A stretch of DNA of 64,000 nucleotides from the NCBI GenBank assembly GCA_026392155.1, contig JAPLCP010000079.1, positions 75,618 to 139,617 on the forward strand, given 5' to 3'. The stretch is from Armatimonadota bacterium. GTDB taxonomy: Bacteria; Armatimonadota; Armatimonadia; Armatimonadales; Armatimonadaceae. Shown in pieces: positions 44,324 to 52,277 of this stretch (position 1 is the first letter of the stretch; the number at the start of each line of letters is the position of its first letter). Position numbers and translations under genes: made by a program. Under the pieces are notes generated by a model that had not been told where the DNA came from, ran no database searches, and saw nothing but the letters and a program-made list of their open reading frames with translations.

Positions 44324-44780
44324 CGAAATATCTTTGCCCATTGAAGCGGCAATGCTACAGCGCATCTTGCCACACCGCTACCCGTTTTTACTGGTAGATC
44401 GGGTGCTGGAGATTGAGCTAGGCAAGCGTATCCTAGCCCGAAAAAACGTCACGGTCAATGAGCCGTACTTTGTCGGGCACTTCCCCGGAATCCCGATTAT
44501 GCCGGGGGTCTTACAGATCGAGTGCATGGCGCAGGCAGGGGGCGTTTTACTTCTGTTAGAGCCGGGCAACGAGGGCAAGATCGCTCTCTTAACGGGAATT
44601 GAGAAGGCACGTTTCCGGAGGAAAGTGGTGCCCGGCGATGTCCTCGAGATTGAAATTGTGGTCATCAAGACGCGTGGCCCGATGGGCTGGATCCACTGTG
44701 AAGCCAAAGTGGACGGTAAGATCGCTTCGGAGGCGGATATCTCCTTTGCACTGGCGGAAGGGAACCTTCACGAACTATGA
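44316..44780 (+). CDS. fabZ: 3-hydroxyacyl-ACP dehydratase
   Basis: A 154-residue hot-dog-fold dehydratase of fatty acid synthesis. The catalytic His and Glu lie in VGHFPGIPIMPGVLQIECMA, preceded by LPHRYPFLLVDRVLEIE. It starts at TTG; of TTG 44310 and TTG 44316 I prefer the latter, which follows GAGGA at good spacing and overlaps the end of lpxC. Its stop overlaps the lpxA ATG (ATGA). Co-expression with lpxC and lpxA balances hydroxyacyl chains between lipid A and phospholipid. Confidence 0.95.
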   Translation: MSNEISLPIEAAMLQRILPHRYPFLLVDRVLEIELGKRILARKNVTVNEPYFVGHFPGIPIMPGVLQIECMAQAGGVLLLLEPGNEGKIALLTGIEKARFRRKVVPGDVLEIEIVVIKTRGPMGWIHCEAKVDGKIASEADISFALAEGNLHEL

Positions 44781-45580
44781 GTACAAGTAAAATTCATGCG
44801 ACAGCGGTCATTGACCCGAGCGCACAGATCGGCGCGGATGTCGAGATTGGGGCCTACGCGGTCATTGGGCCGGATTGTATTGTCGGGGAGGGCACGATTC
44901 TTGGGCCGCACGTGATCCTGGAGCAGTACACCGAGCTCGGTAAGCTTTGTCAGGTGCGCGCCGGAGCGGTGCTGGGTGGCCCGCCCCAGGACAATAAATT
45001 TAAGGGTGAGCGCTCTTTTGTCCGGGTGGGAGACCGAACCCAGATCCGCGAGTTTGTGACCATTCATCGCTCCACCGGCGAGGGCGAAGCCACGACGGTC
45101 GGGGAGGATGGGCTGATCATGGCCTATGTTCATATCGGGCACAACTGCTCGGTAGGAAATAAAGTGATGCTGTCGTCGTATGCGGGTCTGTCGGGGCATA
45201 TCTATGTCGAGGATAATGTCGTCATCGGCGGCATTGTGGGAATGCACCAGTTTGTCCGTGTAGGGCGCTACGCGATGGTGGGAGGGTACTCGAAAGTCGT
45301 TCAGGATGTCCCGCCGTTTATGCTGGCTGATGGCCGCCCTGCTGATATTCTGGATCTTAATATCCGGGGCCTGCGCCGTGCGGGAATTGATGCCAACACG
45401 CGCAACTCTCTGAAGCAGGCGTATAAGCTCCTCTACCGCTCGAATCTAAACCGAACTCAGGCCCTGGAAGCCATTGCCGAGGAACTAGATTCCAATCCGG
45501 AGCTAGACTTTCTTGTGCAGTTCATTGAGCGCATGAAAGACGGTACCGCGGGCCGTCAAGAGGACCGTCCCCGAAAGTAG
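44777..45580 (+). CDS. lpxA: UDP-N-acetylglucosamine acyltransferase
   Basis: A 267-residue left-handed beta-helix acyltransferase, first enzyme of lipid A synthesis. Hexapeptide repeats run from ATAVIDPSAQIGADVEIGAY to VVIGGIVGMHQFVRVGRYAM; the catalytic His is in MAYVHIGHNCSVGNKV. The C-terminal helices (RRAGIDANTRNSLKQAYKLL) are typical. Length matches the family. The gene overlaps fabZ by 4 bp and lpxB follows after 11 bp. Confidence 0.96.
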   Translation: MSTSKIHATAVIDPSAQIGADVEIGAYAVIGPDCIVGEGTILGPHVILEQYTELGKLCQVRAGAVLGGPPQDNKFKGERSFVRVGDRTQIREFVTIHRSTGEGEATTVGEDGLIMAYVHIGHNCSVGNKVMLSSYAGLSGHIYVEDNVVIGGIVGMHQFVRVGRYAMVGGYSKVVQDVPPFMLADGRPADILDLNIRGLRRAGIDANTRNSLKQAYKLLYRSNLNRTQALEAIAEELDSNPELDFLVQFIERMKDGTAGRQEDRPRK

Positions 45581-45591
45581 GCGAAAAGCCC

Positions 45592-46902
45592 ATGCGTATC
45601 GCCATCACGGCAGCGGAAGCCTCGGGGGATCGGGTCGCGGGTCAGCTTGCCACGGAGCTCAAGCGCCTCTCCCCAGAGTGCGAGATCTATGGCAGTGGCG
45701 GGAGCTGGCTGCGTGAGGCGGGCGGTGAGGTTATCGTGGATGCGAGCGCCTTTGGGGTAATCGGGCTTGCAGCGGGTTTAAAGCTCCTCCCCAAGATGCT
45801 CGCCGCCCGCCAGCGCCTGCTTGCAGAGCTGAAGAGCCGCCCCCCCGATGTGCTGATCCCCATAGATGCGGGCGCGTTTCACCTGGGAATTGGCCCGATT
45901 CAGGGGCTGGTTCCCTGGGCACGCAAGAACCTCCCGAAAACCAAGATCCTCTACTACTTCCCCCCCGGCTCGTGGCACAAGACCCTGCGCTACACGCCCC
46001 TAAAAGACCTCGTAGATGCAGTCGCCTCGCCGTTTCCCTGGAACGCTAGCGAGCTCAACCGGCTCGGGGTTCGTGCGGAGCTTGTGGGCCATCCTCTGCT
46101 GGATCTCGTGCACCCAAGCCAGTCACTGGAGACTTTTGCGAAGCACTATGGCCTCGACATGGACAAACCACTTGTCGGGCTGGTTCCGGGAAGCCGCACA
46201 CAGGAGATTGAGACGATCCTGCCGCTCCAGCTCGCGGCGGCGGCGCAGATTGCCCAGCGCATTCCGGGAGTTCAGTTTCTCATTGCCCTCGCGCCGAGCG
46301 TCGACCGTGGAAAAGTGGAGGCCGCAATCCAGCACGCGCGGCAGCTCTTGCATGTCGTGAAAGTGGCCGAGAAGCCACCGCGCCAGAACACTCCCCGCGC
46401 CATTCTCGCGGAGGGAAACCCAGAGGAGCTTGCACGGCGACAGCGGCAGTGGATCGAGCACTCCCAGACCCCGCGCACAGCCGCCCCACAGTTCCCGCCC
46501 ATCGCCATTGTCGAGAACGGAACCTACGATGTGCTCGCCGCCTCCGATGCGCTGATCTGTAAGTCTGGCACAACCACGCTTGAGGCCGCGATTCTCGGAA
46601 AGCCCATGGTGATTGTCTACAAGCTGAGTCAGGCCAACCTGCTCCAGCTCGCCGTTATTCGCAAGAGCTTGCCCAAGTTTATCGGCATGCCCAACCTCAT
46701 CGCCGACAAAGAGATCTGCCGTGAGCTCCTCCAAGAAAACGCCACCCCCGAGAAGATCGCCGCAGAGATCGTCGGGCTTTTGCTCGATCCCGATCGCATC
46801 GCGCGGATGCGGGGCGACCTTGCGGAGGTACGCGCACAGCTTGGCGAGCCGGGCGGCGCAGAGCGCACGGCCCGGCTCGCCCTCTCCCTAGTGAGCCCGT
46901 GA
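45592..46902 (+). CDS. lpxB: lipid-A-disaccharide synthase
   Basis: A 436-residue GT19 glycosyltransferase joining UDP-diacylglucosamine and lipid X at the inner membrane. Motifs: TAAEASGDRVAGQLATEL, YYFPPGSWHKTLR, ELVGHPLLD, LVPGSRTQEIE and the acceptor/UDP loop LICKSGTTTLEAAILGKPMV. It carries about 50 extra residues (EKPPRQNTPRAILAEGNPEE onward) before IAIVENGTYDVLAASDALI, where E. coli LpxB has a short loop. The region is not obviously repeat-derived. The 3' end overlaps the convergent protease gene by 15 bp. Confidence 0.92.
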   Translation: MRIAITAAEASGDRVAGQLATELKRLSPECEIYGSGGSWLREAGGEVIVDASAFGVIGLAAGLKLLPKMLAARQRLLAELKSRPPDVLIPIDAGAFHLGIGPIQGLVPWARKNLPKTKILYYFPPGSWHKTLRYTPLKDLVDAVASPFPWNASELNRLGVRAELVGHPLLDLVHPSQSLETFAKHYGLDMDKPLVGLVPGSRTQEIETILPLQLAAAAQIAQRIPGVQFLIALAPSVDRGKVEAAIQHARQLLHVVKVAEKPPRQNTPRAILAEGNPEELARRQRQWIEHSQTPRTAAPQFPPIAIVENGTYDVLAASDALICKSGTTTLEAAILGKPMVIVYKLSQANLLQLAVIRKSLPKFIGMPNLIADKEICRELLQENATPEKIAAEIVGLLLDPDRIARMRGDLAEVRAQLGEPGGAERTARLALSLVSP

Positions 46903-47508
46903 GAGACCGTAGAGCCGGGCTAGGGTGGCGATATCTCGGGAGCTCAGCTGAGAGCTGGGCTTCACCTCAGGAAACATAATGTCTCCGTTGAAGCTACTAT
47001 GGCTCGGAGCACCCTCATTTCGCCCCACGATCCCCAAAGCATGGCCGAACTCATGCACCGTCGCAGGGGTAATCAAGGATCCTGCAATCCCACCCTTCAG
47101 GACGATCCTGGCACTGGCGATAGTGCCATCCACGGCTGCATTGCCCGGTGCCTGGTTAAACGTGACATTGGTAAACCCCAACCCCGTGTCCACAGTACTG
47201 ACCGTGCTCGAAAAAGTGACCTGAATATCCGCATCGGCTGTACTGCTAGTTTGCTCGAAACGCACCAAGTTGCCGGTTCCGCTTGCCCAGAGGTTTGCGG
47301 CGGTTAGTACTTGTGCAGAGCGATCTGTGGCACCATCATTGCCGATAAAGACCTTGAGGGGATTGGTCGTCTTTGTCAGAGGCCAGCGCAAGCTAAGCCC
47401 TAGGTCGCTGAAGTAGTCCGGGCTATCTGGCGGAGGATTGCCCCCGCTGGCCCCACAGCCTGTGAGAACCAAAACTGCGATAACACTTAACAAAATAGGG
47501 TTTCTCAT
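46888..47508 (-). CDS. lipoprotein metalloprotease, matrixin-like
   Basis: A 206-residue lipoprotein: MRNPILLSVIAVLVLTGCGA has a lipobox LTGC. The zinc site is ATVHEFGHALGIVG and the Met-turn DIMFPE. In matrixins the third zinc His follows as HExxHxxGxxH; here that position is Gly, and a His appears seven residues later in SHSSFNGDIM, as if a short insertion had displaced it. ATG 47508 fits the signal peptide and lies 6 nt after TATAAT; the ORF track starts 21 bp upstream. Envelope-associated protease is the likely role. Confidence 0.82.
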   Translation of the reverse strand: MRNPILLSVIAVLVLTGCGASGGNPPPDSPDYFSDLGLSLRWPLTKTTNPLKVFIGNDGATDRSAQVLTAANLWASGTGNLVRFEQTSSTADADIQVTFSSTVSTVDTGLGFTNVTFNQAPGNAAVDGTIASARIVLKGGIAGSLITPATVHEFGHALGIVGRNEGAPSHSSFNGDIMFPEVKPSSQLSSRDIATLARLYGLSRAH

Positions 47509-47514
47509 GCTTGC

Positions 47515-47520
47515 ATTATA
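47515..47520 (-). promoter_or_regulatory. -10 hexamer TATAAT before matrixin-like gene, leaderless type
   Basis: Minus-strand TGTATAAT, 6 nt, ATG. The divergent GT4 -10 is 4 bp away. Confidence 0.65.
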
Positions 47521-47524
47521 CAGG

Positions 47525-47530
47525 TACAAT
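47525..47530 (+). promoter_or_regulatory. -10 hexamer TACAAT before glycogen-synthase-like gene, leaderless type
   Basis: AGGTACAAT, 5 nt, ATG 47536. Confidence 0.65.
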
Positions 47531-47535
47531 CGGCT

Positions 47536-48762
47536 ATGCGTGCAATTTTACTTTCCTGGGAGTATCCCCCTATGCGGGTGGGTGGTATTGCGGCGGCGCT
47601 AGAGGGACTAGCTCCAGCACTGGCGCGGGCGGGCATTGAAACCCATGTTGTGACCTGCGGCGACTCAGGAGGAGCGCCTGAAGAGAACCCACTTCCCAAT
47701 CTGTTTATCCATCGCGTGACTGTCAGTGAGCCATCGGATAACTTTATCCACTGGGTGCACCTCCTCAACGATAGATTAGATGAGCGGGCAGACTCACTCC
47801 TTCGAGAGTGGCAGAAAAAAGAAGCTCGGAAGAAAAATAAGACGCCGATCCTGATCCATGTCCACGACTGGCTGGGGCAGTTTGCGGGGATCGCGCTCAA
47901 GCACCGCTACAAGCTCCCGATGCTCTCCACAATTCACGCTACCGAGTTCGGGCGCAACGGTGGGATTCGCACCGAGGGGCAGCGCTATATCAATCGCTGT
48001 GAGTGGGAGCTCGCCGATGAGTCGTGGCGAGTGATTGTGTGCTCGGACTTCATGCGCGGCGAGGTCGAGTACGCCCTGAATACCCCCTGGGACAAGATGG
48101 ATGTGCTTCCCAATGGAGTGGAAACACGGGTCTTTGAGGGGCTCGAAGGTGAGGCATGGTGGAGCTTCCGCCGCCGCTTTGCCGCCGACAACGAAAAAAT
48201 CATCTTCTTTATCGGTCGTCCCGTTCATGAAAAAGGCGCACACGTGCTCGTGCAGTCTCTGCCCCGGGTGCGAGCGCGGGGTGTCAATGCCAAGTTAATC
48301 ATCTCCGGTGGCGGTGTCCGAGGGCACTTAGAAGCACTCGCGGAGCAGCTTGGGATGTGGCCGCATGTCTACTTCACGGGGCGCGTGAGCGACGAAGACC
48401 GTGATAATCTCTACCAAATCGCTGATGTGGCCGTCTTTCCAAGCCTTTATGAGCCGTTTGGGATCGTGGCGCTGGAGGCGATGGCAGCTCACACCCCGGT
48501 TGTCGTGAGTGATGCCGGGGGGCTTGCAGAAGTCGTGGAGCACAATGTCACCGGCACCACAACCTACAAGGGTGACCCGGACTCTCTGGCTTGGGGAATC
48601 GCCCGTGCGGTACGTGATCCCAGCCACTCTCGCTGGATGGCACAGAACGCCTATGAGCGCGTCGAGAGCATCTTCAACTGGGACGTGATCGCCGCCGATA
48701 CCCGAGCGGTCTACGAGCGGGTCTGGGCAGAGTACAAAGCAAGTAGCTGGGGAGAAAGCTAG
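47536..48762 (+). CDS. glycosyltransferase family 4, glycogen-synthase-like
   Basis: A 408-residue GT-B enzyme. The start RAILLSWEYPPMRVGGIAAA and the HVHDWLGQFAGIALKHRY segment resemble archaeal and thermophile GT4/GT5 glycogen synthases. The C-terminal half has FFIGRPVHEKGAHVLVQSLP and VFPSLYEPFGIVALEAMAAH with the conserved Glu pair. Synthesis of an alpha-glucan is plausible but a different polysaccharide cannot be ruled out. The CE1-type esterase gene follows after 3 bp. Confidence 0.88.
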   Translation: MRAILLSWEYPPMRVGGIAAALEGLAPALARAGIETHVVTCGDSGGAPEENPLPNLFIHRVTVSEPSDNFIHWVHLLNDRLDERADSLLREWQKKEARKKNKTPILIHVHDWLGQFAGIALKHRYKLPMLSTIHATEFGRNGGIRTEGQRYINRCEWELADESWRVIVCSDFMRGEVEYALNTPWDKMDVLPNGVETRVFEGLEGEAWWSFRRRFAADNEKIIFFIGRPVHEKGAHVLVQSLPRVRARGVNAKLIISGGGVRGHLEALAEQLGMWPHVYFTGRVSDEDRDNLYQIADVAVFPSLYEPFGIVALEAMAAHTPVVVSDAGGLAEVVEHNVTGTTTYKGDPDSLAWGIARAVRDPSHSRWMAQNAYERVESIFNWDVIAADTRAVYERVWAEYKASSWGES

Positions 48763-48765
48763 AAG

Positions 48766-49974
48766 ATGCTACTCATTCCCCTAGCCACGCTCCTCGCAAC
48801 CGTACAGTCTCCCATGAACATTACCACTCTCCAGACCGCCTTGAAAGCGGTCAAGCCTAGTGCCAGCCTAGCCGAGCCGCTCCGTAAGTGGCTCGGAGCC
48901 GAGAACCTCAAGCGCGGTGTCCTCAAGACAGATGAGCTTAAGGTCGCGTTTGCTATCGAGCTCGCCGACGGCGAGCCAGAGCCCAAGCTACTCTCAGACG
49001 ACGGCTCGTGGTCACTTCCTCTTAAGCGCATTGAGGCATCGAACCTCTGGGCCGCGTCCACAACACTGCCTGAGGGCTTTGGGACGCGCTGGAAGTTTGA
49101 AGTCGGGGGCAGGCCACGGGGCGGCGGTGAGCTTGAAGTCTACACCAACCCACCCGAGAGCAAGCGCCAGCCAGGCATCCCTGAGGGCAAGCTCACTCAA
49201 ATGCCAATCTGGAAGAGCAAGATCTACGAGGGAACGGTGCGCAACTGGTGGGTCTATGTCCCCGCCCAGTACGATGCCAGAAAGCCCGCAGCCGTGATGA
49301 TCTTCCAGGATGGCCACTCCTACAAAGACTTCGTGCCGGTTGTCTTGGACAACATGATCGCCAAAGGCGAGCTGCCAGTCTCCATCGCCATCTTTCTCGC
49401 TCCGGGCCACAAGGGCGAGACGCCTCCCGAGAGTGGCTGGAATGGCAATAACCGCTCGGTCGAGTACGACACGGTCTCGAATCGCTACTCTCAGTTCATC
49501 GTGGACGAGATCCTGCCGGAAGTGGGCAAGAGCTACTCGCTTCGGCAAGATGCGGCAGGGCGGATGGTAGCGGGCATCTCCAGCGGCGGTATCTGCGCCT
49601 TCTCCCTGGCCTGGTTCCGCCCCGACCAGTTCCATAAAGTGCTCTCGTGGGTGGGGAGCTTCACGAATCTCCAAGGCGGCCCGACGGGCGTGGCGGGAGG
49701 AAATACCTACCCCGCGATTATCCGAGACCGGCGCGGCTGGGACCAGAGAGGCGAGCCCAAGCCGATTCGCGTCTATCTGCAAGATGGAGCCAACGACCTA
49801 GACAACAAGGCGGGAAGCTGGCCGCTTGCCAACCAAGACATGGCAAAAGCGCTCGCCTTCGGCCAGTATGACTTTAAGTTCATCTTTGGCAACGGCTTCC
49901 ACGGCGACCGCCACGGACGCGCCACCCTCCCCGATGCACTCCGCTGGCTCTGGCGCGATCTTAAAAAACCGTAA
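48766..49974 (+). CDS. alpha/beta-hydrolase esterase, esterase-D/enterochelin-esterase-like
   Basis: A 402-residue protein. Residues 15-130 form an Ig-like CBM48-type N-terminal domain (VAFAIELADGEPEPKLLSDD). The catalytic domain begins near RNWWVYVPAQYDARKPAAVM and has the nucleophile Ser in VAGISSGGICAFSLAW and the His in GNGFHGDRHG. The first residues (MLLIPLATLLATVQS) could be a short signal peptide. Such enzymes remove acyl groups from sugars or siderophores. It is probably co-transcribed with the GT4 gene. Confidence 0.83.
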   Translation: MLLIPLATLLATVQSPMNITTLQTALKAVKPSASLAEPLRKWLGAENLKRGVLKTDELKVAFAIELADGEPEPKLLSDDGSWSLPLKRIEASNLWAASTTLPEGFGTRWKFEVGGRPRGGGELEVYTNPPESKRQPGIPEGKLTQMPIWKSKIYEGTVRNWWVYVPAQYDARKPAAVMIFQDGHSYKDFVPVVLDNMIAKGELPVSIAIFLAPGHKGETPPESGWNGNNRSVEYDTVSNRYSQFIVDEILPEVGKSYSLRQDAAGRMVAGISSGGICAFSLAWFRPDQFHKVLSWVGSFTNLQGGPTGVAGGNTYPAIIRDRRGWDQRGEPKPIRVYLQDGANDLDNKAGSWPLANQDMAKALAFGQYDFKFIFGNGFHGDRHGRATLPDALRWLWRDLKKP

Positions 49975-49977
49975 AGC

Positions 49978-50814
49978 TCAGAGCGTCCAGACGCGAATAT
50001 AGTCAATCTCCATCTGTGCGGGAAACGGGGTGCTGGCATCCGGGAATCCGGGCCAGTTGCCCCCTACCGCAAGGTTTGCCAGAACATACATCGGCTCCTG
50101 CGGGACATGCTCGCGGGTGCGATAGCGCTCAACTCCGTCCACGCTCCAAACCAGCACATCGGGCTTCCAGTCTAAGGTAAACGTGTGGAATCCCGCGGAG
50201 AAATCGATCCCACGTAGCTGCCCTTGCACATTGATCGTTCCCGCCGTAGTCGCGCGCCAGTGGTTCGTAAAGTAGACACAAGTGAGATCGTGGCCCAGAA
50301 TCTCGAGAACATCAATCTCGGGAGGCCAAGCCTTACTCGCAGGAAGTAGCCAGAACGCAGGCCAGAGCCCCTTGCCCTTGGGGAACCTCGCGCAAATCTC
50401 GAAACGCCCATACTTTTGAGCAAACTTACCGTAGGAGCTCACCATCCCAGACGTGTAGGGCATCTTCCCCCGCATCCGGCGCTGCGCGATAAAAACCAGC
50501 TTGCCCCCCTGCAGCTTGTAGCCGTCAGTGGCATAGTACTGCTGCTCATTATTGGAATGTGTCCGTACGCCATCCGGGTACGAATCCAGCCATTTCGATT
50601 GATCGAGGCTGATTCCGTCAAACTCATCAGAGAAGCTCAGCTTCTCCGGGACTGCGGGCGGCATCGCCGGTGATGGACTTGCCGTCGGAGCGCTCTGGAG
50701 TGGGGGCGGAGAGGGCTTTTCGGGCTTCAGTGTTAGGGCAAGAGCCACCATGCCTGCAAGAACCCCTAGTGCTGTCGCGACCGCCCCGGTGGTCGTTTCG
50801 AGCTGGAGCTTCAC
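49978..50814 (-). CDS. glycoside hydrolase family 16 (beta-glucanase/laminarinase-like)
   Basis: A 278-residue protein with an N-terminal membrane anchor (TALGVLAGMVALALTL), a Pro/Ser linker (KPSPPPLQSAPTASPSPAMP) and a GH16 domain. The retaining active site is PEIDVLEILG, where the two Glu act as nucleophile and acid/base. Flanking strands SDEFDGISLDQSKWLD, KYGRFEICARFPKGKGLWPA and AQMEIDYIRVWTL match the family. It likely cuts beta-1,3(4)-glucans at the cell surface. Its ATG overlaps the stop of the upstream binding protein (ATGA). Confidence 0.93.
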   Translation of the reverse strand: MKLQLETTTGAVATALGVLAGMVALALTLKPEKPSPPPLQSAPTASPSPAMPPAVPEKLSFSDEFDGISLDQSKWLDSYPDGVRTHSNNEQQYYATDGYKLQGGKLVFIAQRRMRGKMPYTSGMVSSYGKFAQKYGRFEICARFPKGKGLWPAFWLLPASKAWPPEIDVLEILGHDLTCVYFTNHWRATTAGTINVQGQLRGIDFSAGFHTFTLDWKPDVLVWSVDGVERYRTREHVPQEPMYVLANLAVGGNWPGFPDASTPFPAQMEIDYIRVWTL

Positions 50815-51368
50815 GCGGGAACCAGCTCAGTTCCGACCAGCTCAATGGTCCCTTTTGAGTGCCCACAGTGAACGGCGACCATAGACTCCCACTGCGCCAT
50901 CGTCGCCATGGTCACATCATATTGATAAGGCCGCCACTCAGGAGTCAGGTTAACGTCTTGCTTGAAACAATCGGGGAAACCAGGGACATTGCGCTGCAAA
51001 ATAATCGTGAGCCGCGAGCTAGAAACGGAGCGCCCCCAGAACCGTAGCTGGAGCTTCTCCCCTTTTTTAAAGGCTCTACCCAGCGGGTTGGAAACTCCCA
51101 CATTCCAAGGCTGCATGCCTGGCTGATCCGTGACGATTTTCACTCCCGTGCGAGAAACTCCCCCCAGAGTCTCTTGGACTATCGTGAGATTACCCAGAGC
51201 ACCTTTTTCGGTATAAAACTTCCACTTCTCGCTAGAGACAAGGTTTACCATATCTCTCGAAGTCCCCAAAGCAGTCATCTTTGTGTTCCGAAAGGTAACT
51301 GCAGCAAATGCCCCACCAATAACCAGCGCAATCGCAACCATTCCTAGCGGTTTGATGATGATTCTCAT
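50811..51368 (-). CDS. membrane-anchored carbohydrate-binding-like protein
   Basis: A 185-residue protein with an N-terminal helix (LGMVAIALVIGGAFAAVTF) and a beta-sandwich of CBM4/9 type: WKFYTEKGALGNLTIVQETL, GEKLQLRFWGRSVSSSRLTI, and TPEWRPYQYDVTMATMAQWE. It overlaps the GH16 gene by 4 bp, so the two are made together; it may bind the glucan that the GH16 enzyme cuts. The assignment to a CBM family is by pattern only. Confidence 0.65.
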   Translation of the reverse strand: MRIIIKPLGMVAIALVIGGAFAAVTFRNTKMTALGTSRDMVNLVSSEKWKFYTEKGALGNLTIVQETLGGVSRTGVKIVTDQPGMQPWNVGVSNPLGRAFKKGEKLQLRFWGRSVSSSRLTIILQRNVPGFPDCFKQDVNLTPEWRPYQYDVTMATMAQWESMVAVHCGHSKGTIELVGTELVPA

Positions 51369-51567
51369 ATAATTCCCCTAGGCAATCCTTGGTAGAAATA
51401 CCAGAAATCTTTAGAGGTGTGAGCCCTCACTGCGGGACTACTCGAATCTCAGTCATAGCAACCTCTCCACTGTCTCTGCCGATGAGGTTCATCGGGAGAC
51501 AAAACTCTTGCCACTTATGCAAGAATCCTTAGGAACGAATTGCCTGTAAATTTCGTTAGGGACAGAG

Positions 51568-52032
51568 ATGCCTACCCTAACATTTACCACGGAGATCGCT
51601 GCCTCGCAGGAGGCGCTCTTTGCTTTTCACGATGGCACTGAGGCACTCACCAAGATCACGCCGCCCGGCACTCGTGTCCGTCTGATAGATGCGCCTGCAA
51701 AGCTCACGCAAGGCGTGGTCTTTACCCTGGTGGTCTCGCAGCCGCCTGTCTTTGTGCCGCTACGCTGGCGCTGTGAGTTTCTGATCTGGGAGCCGCCTCT
51801 GCGCTTTGTGGACCGCCAGGTGCCCGGCAGTGGCCCGTTTGCCTTCTGGGAGCATGAGCATCGCTTTGAAGCTCTGGATGCCAAGCGGAGTCAGTTAACC
51901 GACACGATCACCTACACACCGCCGTTTGGGCCACTGGGGAAGCTGGCAGATGCGCTCTTTATCCGCAAGCAACTCACGGAGATGTTTGCCTACCGGCACC
52001 GTGTCACAAAGGCGGCTCTGGAGGGCGTTTAG
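51568..52032 (+). CDS. SRPBCC-family protein
   Basis: A 154-residue START/Bet v1-like single domain. It has TFTTEIAASQEALFAFHDGT, RCEFLIWEPPLRFVDRQVPG, FAFWEHEHRFEALDAKRSQL, and DTITYTPPFGPLGKLADALF, the standard layout of this family, often annotated as cell-division-inhibitor-like. A hydrophobic ligand is likely but unknown. The 199-bp region upstream separates it from the divergent CBM gene; I see no confident promoter in it. Confidence 0.82.
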   Translation: MPTLTFTTEIAASQEALFAFHDGTEALTKITPPGTRVRLIDAPAKLTQGVVFTLVVSQPPVFVPLRWRCEFLIWEPPLRFVDRQVPGSGPFAFWEHEHRFEALDAKRSQLTDTITYTPPFGPLGKLADALFIRKQLTEMFAYRHRVTKAALEGV

Positions 52033-52158
52033 CAGAGTAGGCGCATCCCGCGATAGAGCTCGCGGATTTCAGCGGCTGGGTCGTTTGATAATTTGACTGT
52101 GAAAAGTTGCGCACCCCTGTGACTTTTCCGGGTGGACAGCACTCTTAGGGAGTGTAAG

Positions 52159-52164
52159 TAAGAT
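52159..52164 (+). promoter_or_regulatory. possible -10 hexamer TAAGAT upstream of the RNA ligase
   Basis: TAAGAT, 7 nt, then GTG 52172, which opens an ORF that overlaps the ligase out of frame. The spacing fits the leaderless pattern, but the preceding GG is absent. Confidence 0.3.
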
Positions 52165-52171
52165 AGATGAA

Positions 52172-52277
52172 GTGCTGGAGAGAAGGGGAGGAGATAAAAA
52201 AATGTTAGGAATGCTAGAGCTGCTGATCCGATACCATTATGTGGAGGATGTCCCGGGGCTGACAAGTTTGCGGGAGA
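52172..52277 (+). other. leader region with possible upstream ORF ahead of RNA ligase
   Basis: From GTG 52172 or ATG 52202 (the latter after a strong GGGGAGGAG) a frame MLGMLELLIRYHYVEDVPGL runs into the ligase gene in a different frame. After 52300 it is clearly only a shadow of the ligase. It may be a short upstream ORF coupling translation, or a remnant of a frameshifted N-terminus. Confidence 0.3.

Noticed and set aside
46888-46902. Overlap of lpxB and matrixin-like gene as a sign of misannotation
   Set aside because: The 15-bp tail-to-tail overlap is normal here; kdsB/mvaB and kdsA/Nudix overlap likewise.
51369-51567. Regulatory RNA in the 199-bp gap between the CBM and SRPBCC genes
   Set aside because: A few short inverted repeats only; nothing above what chance would give.
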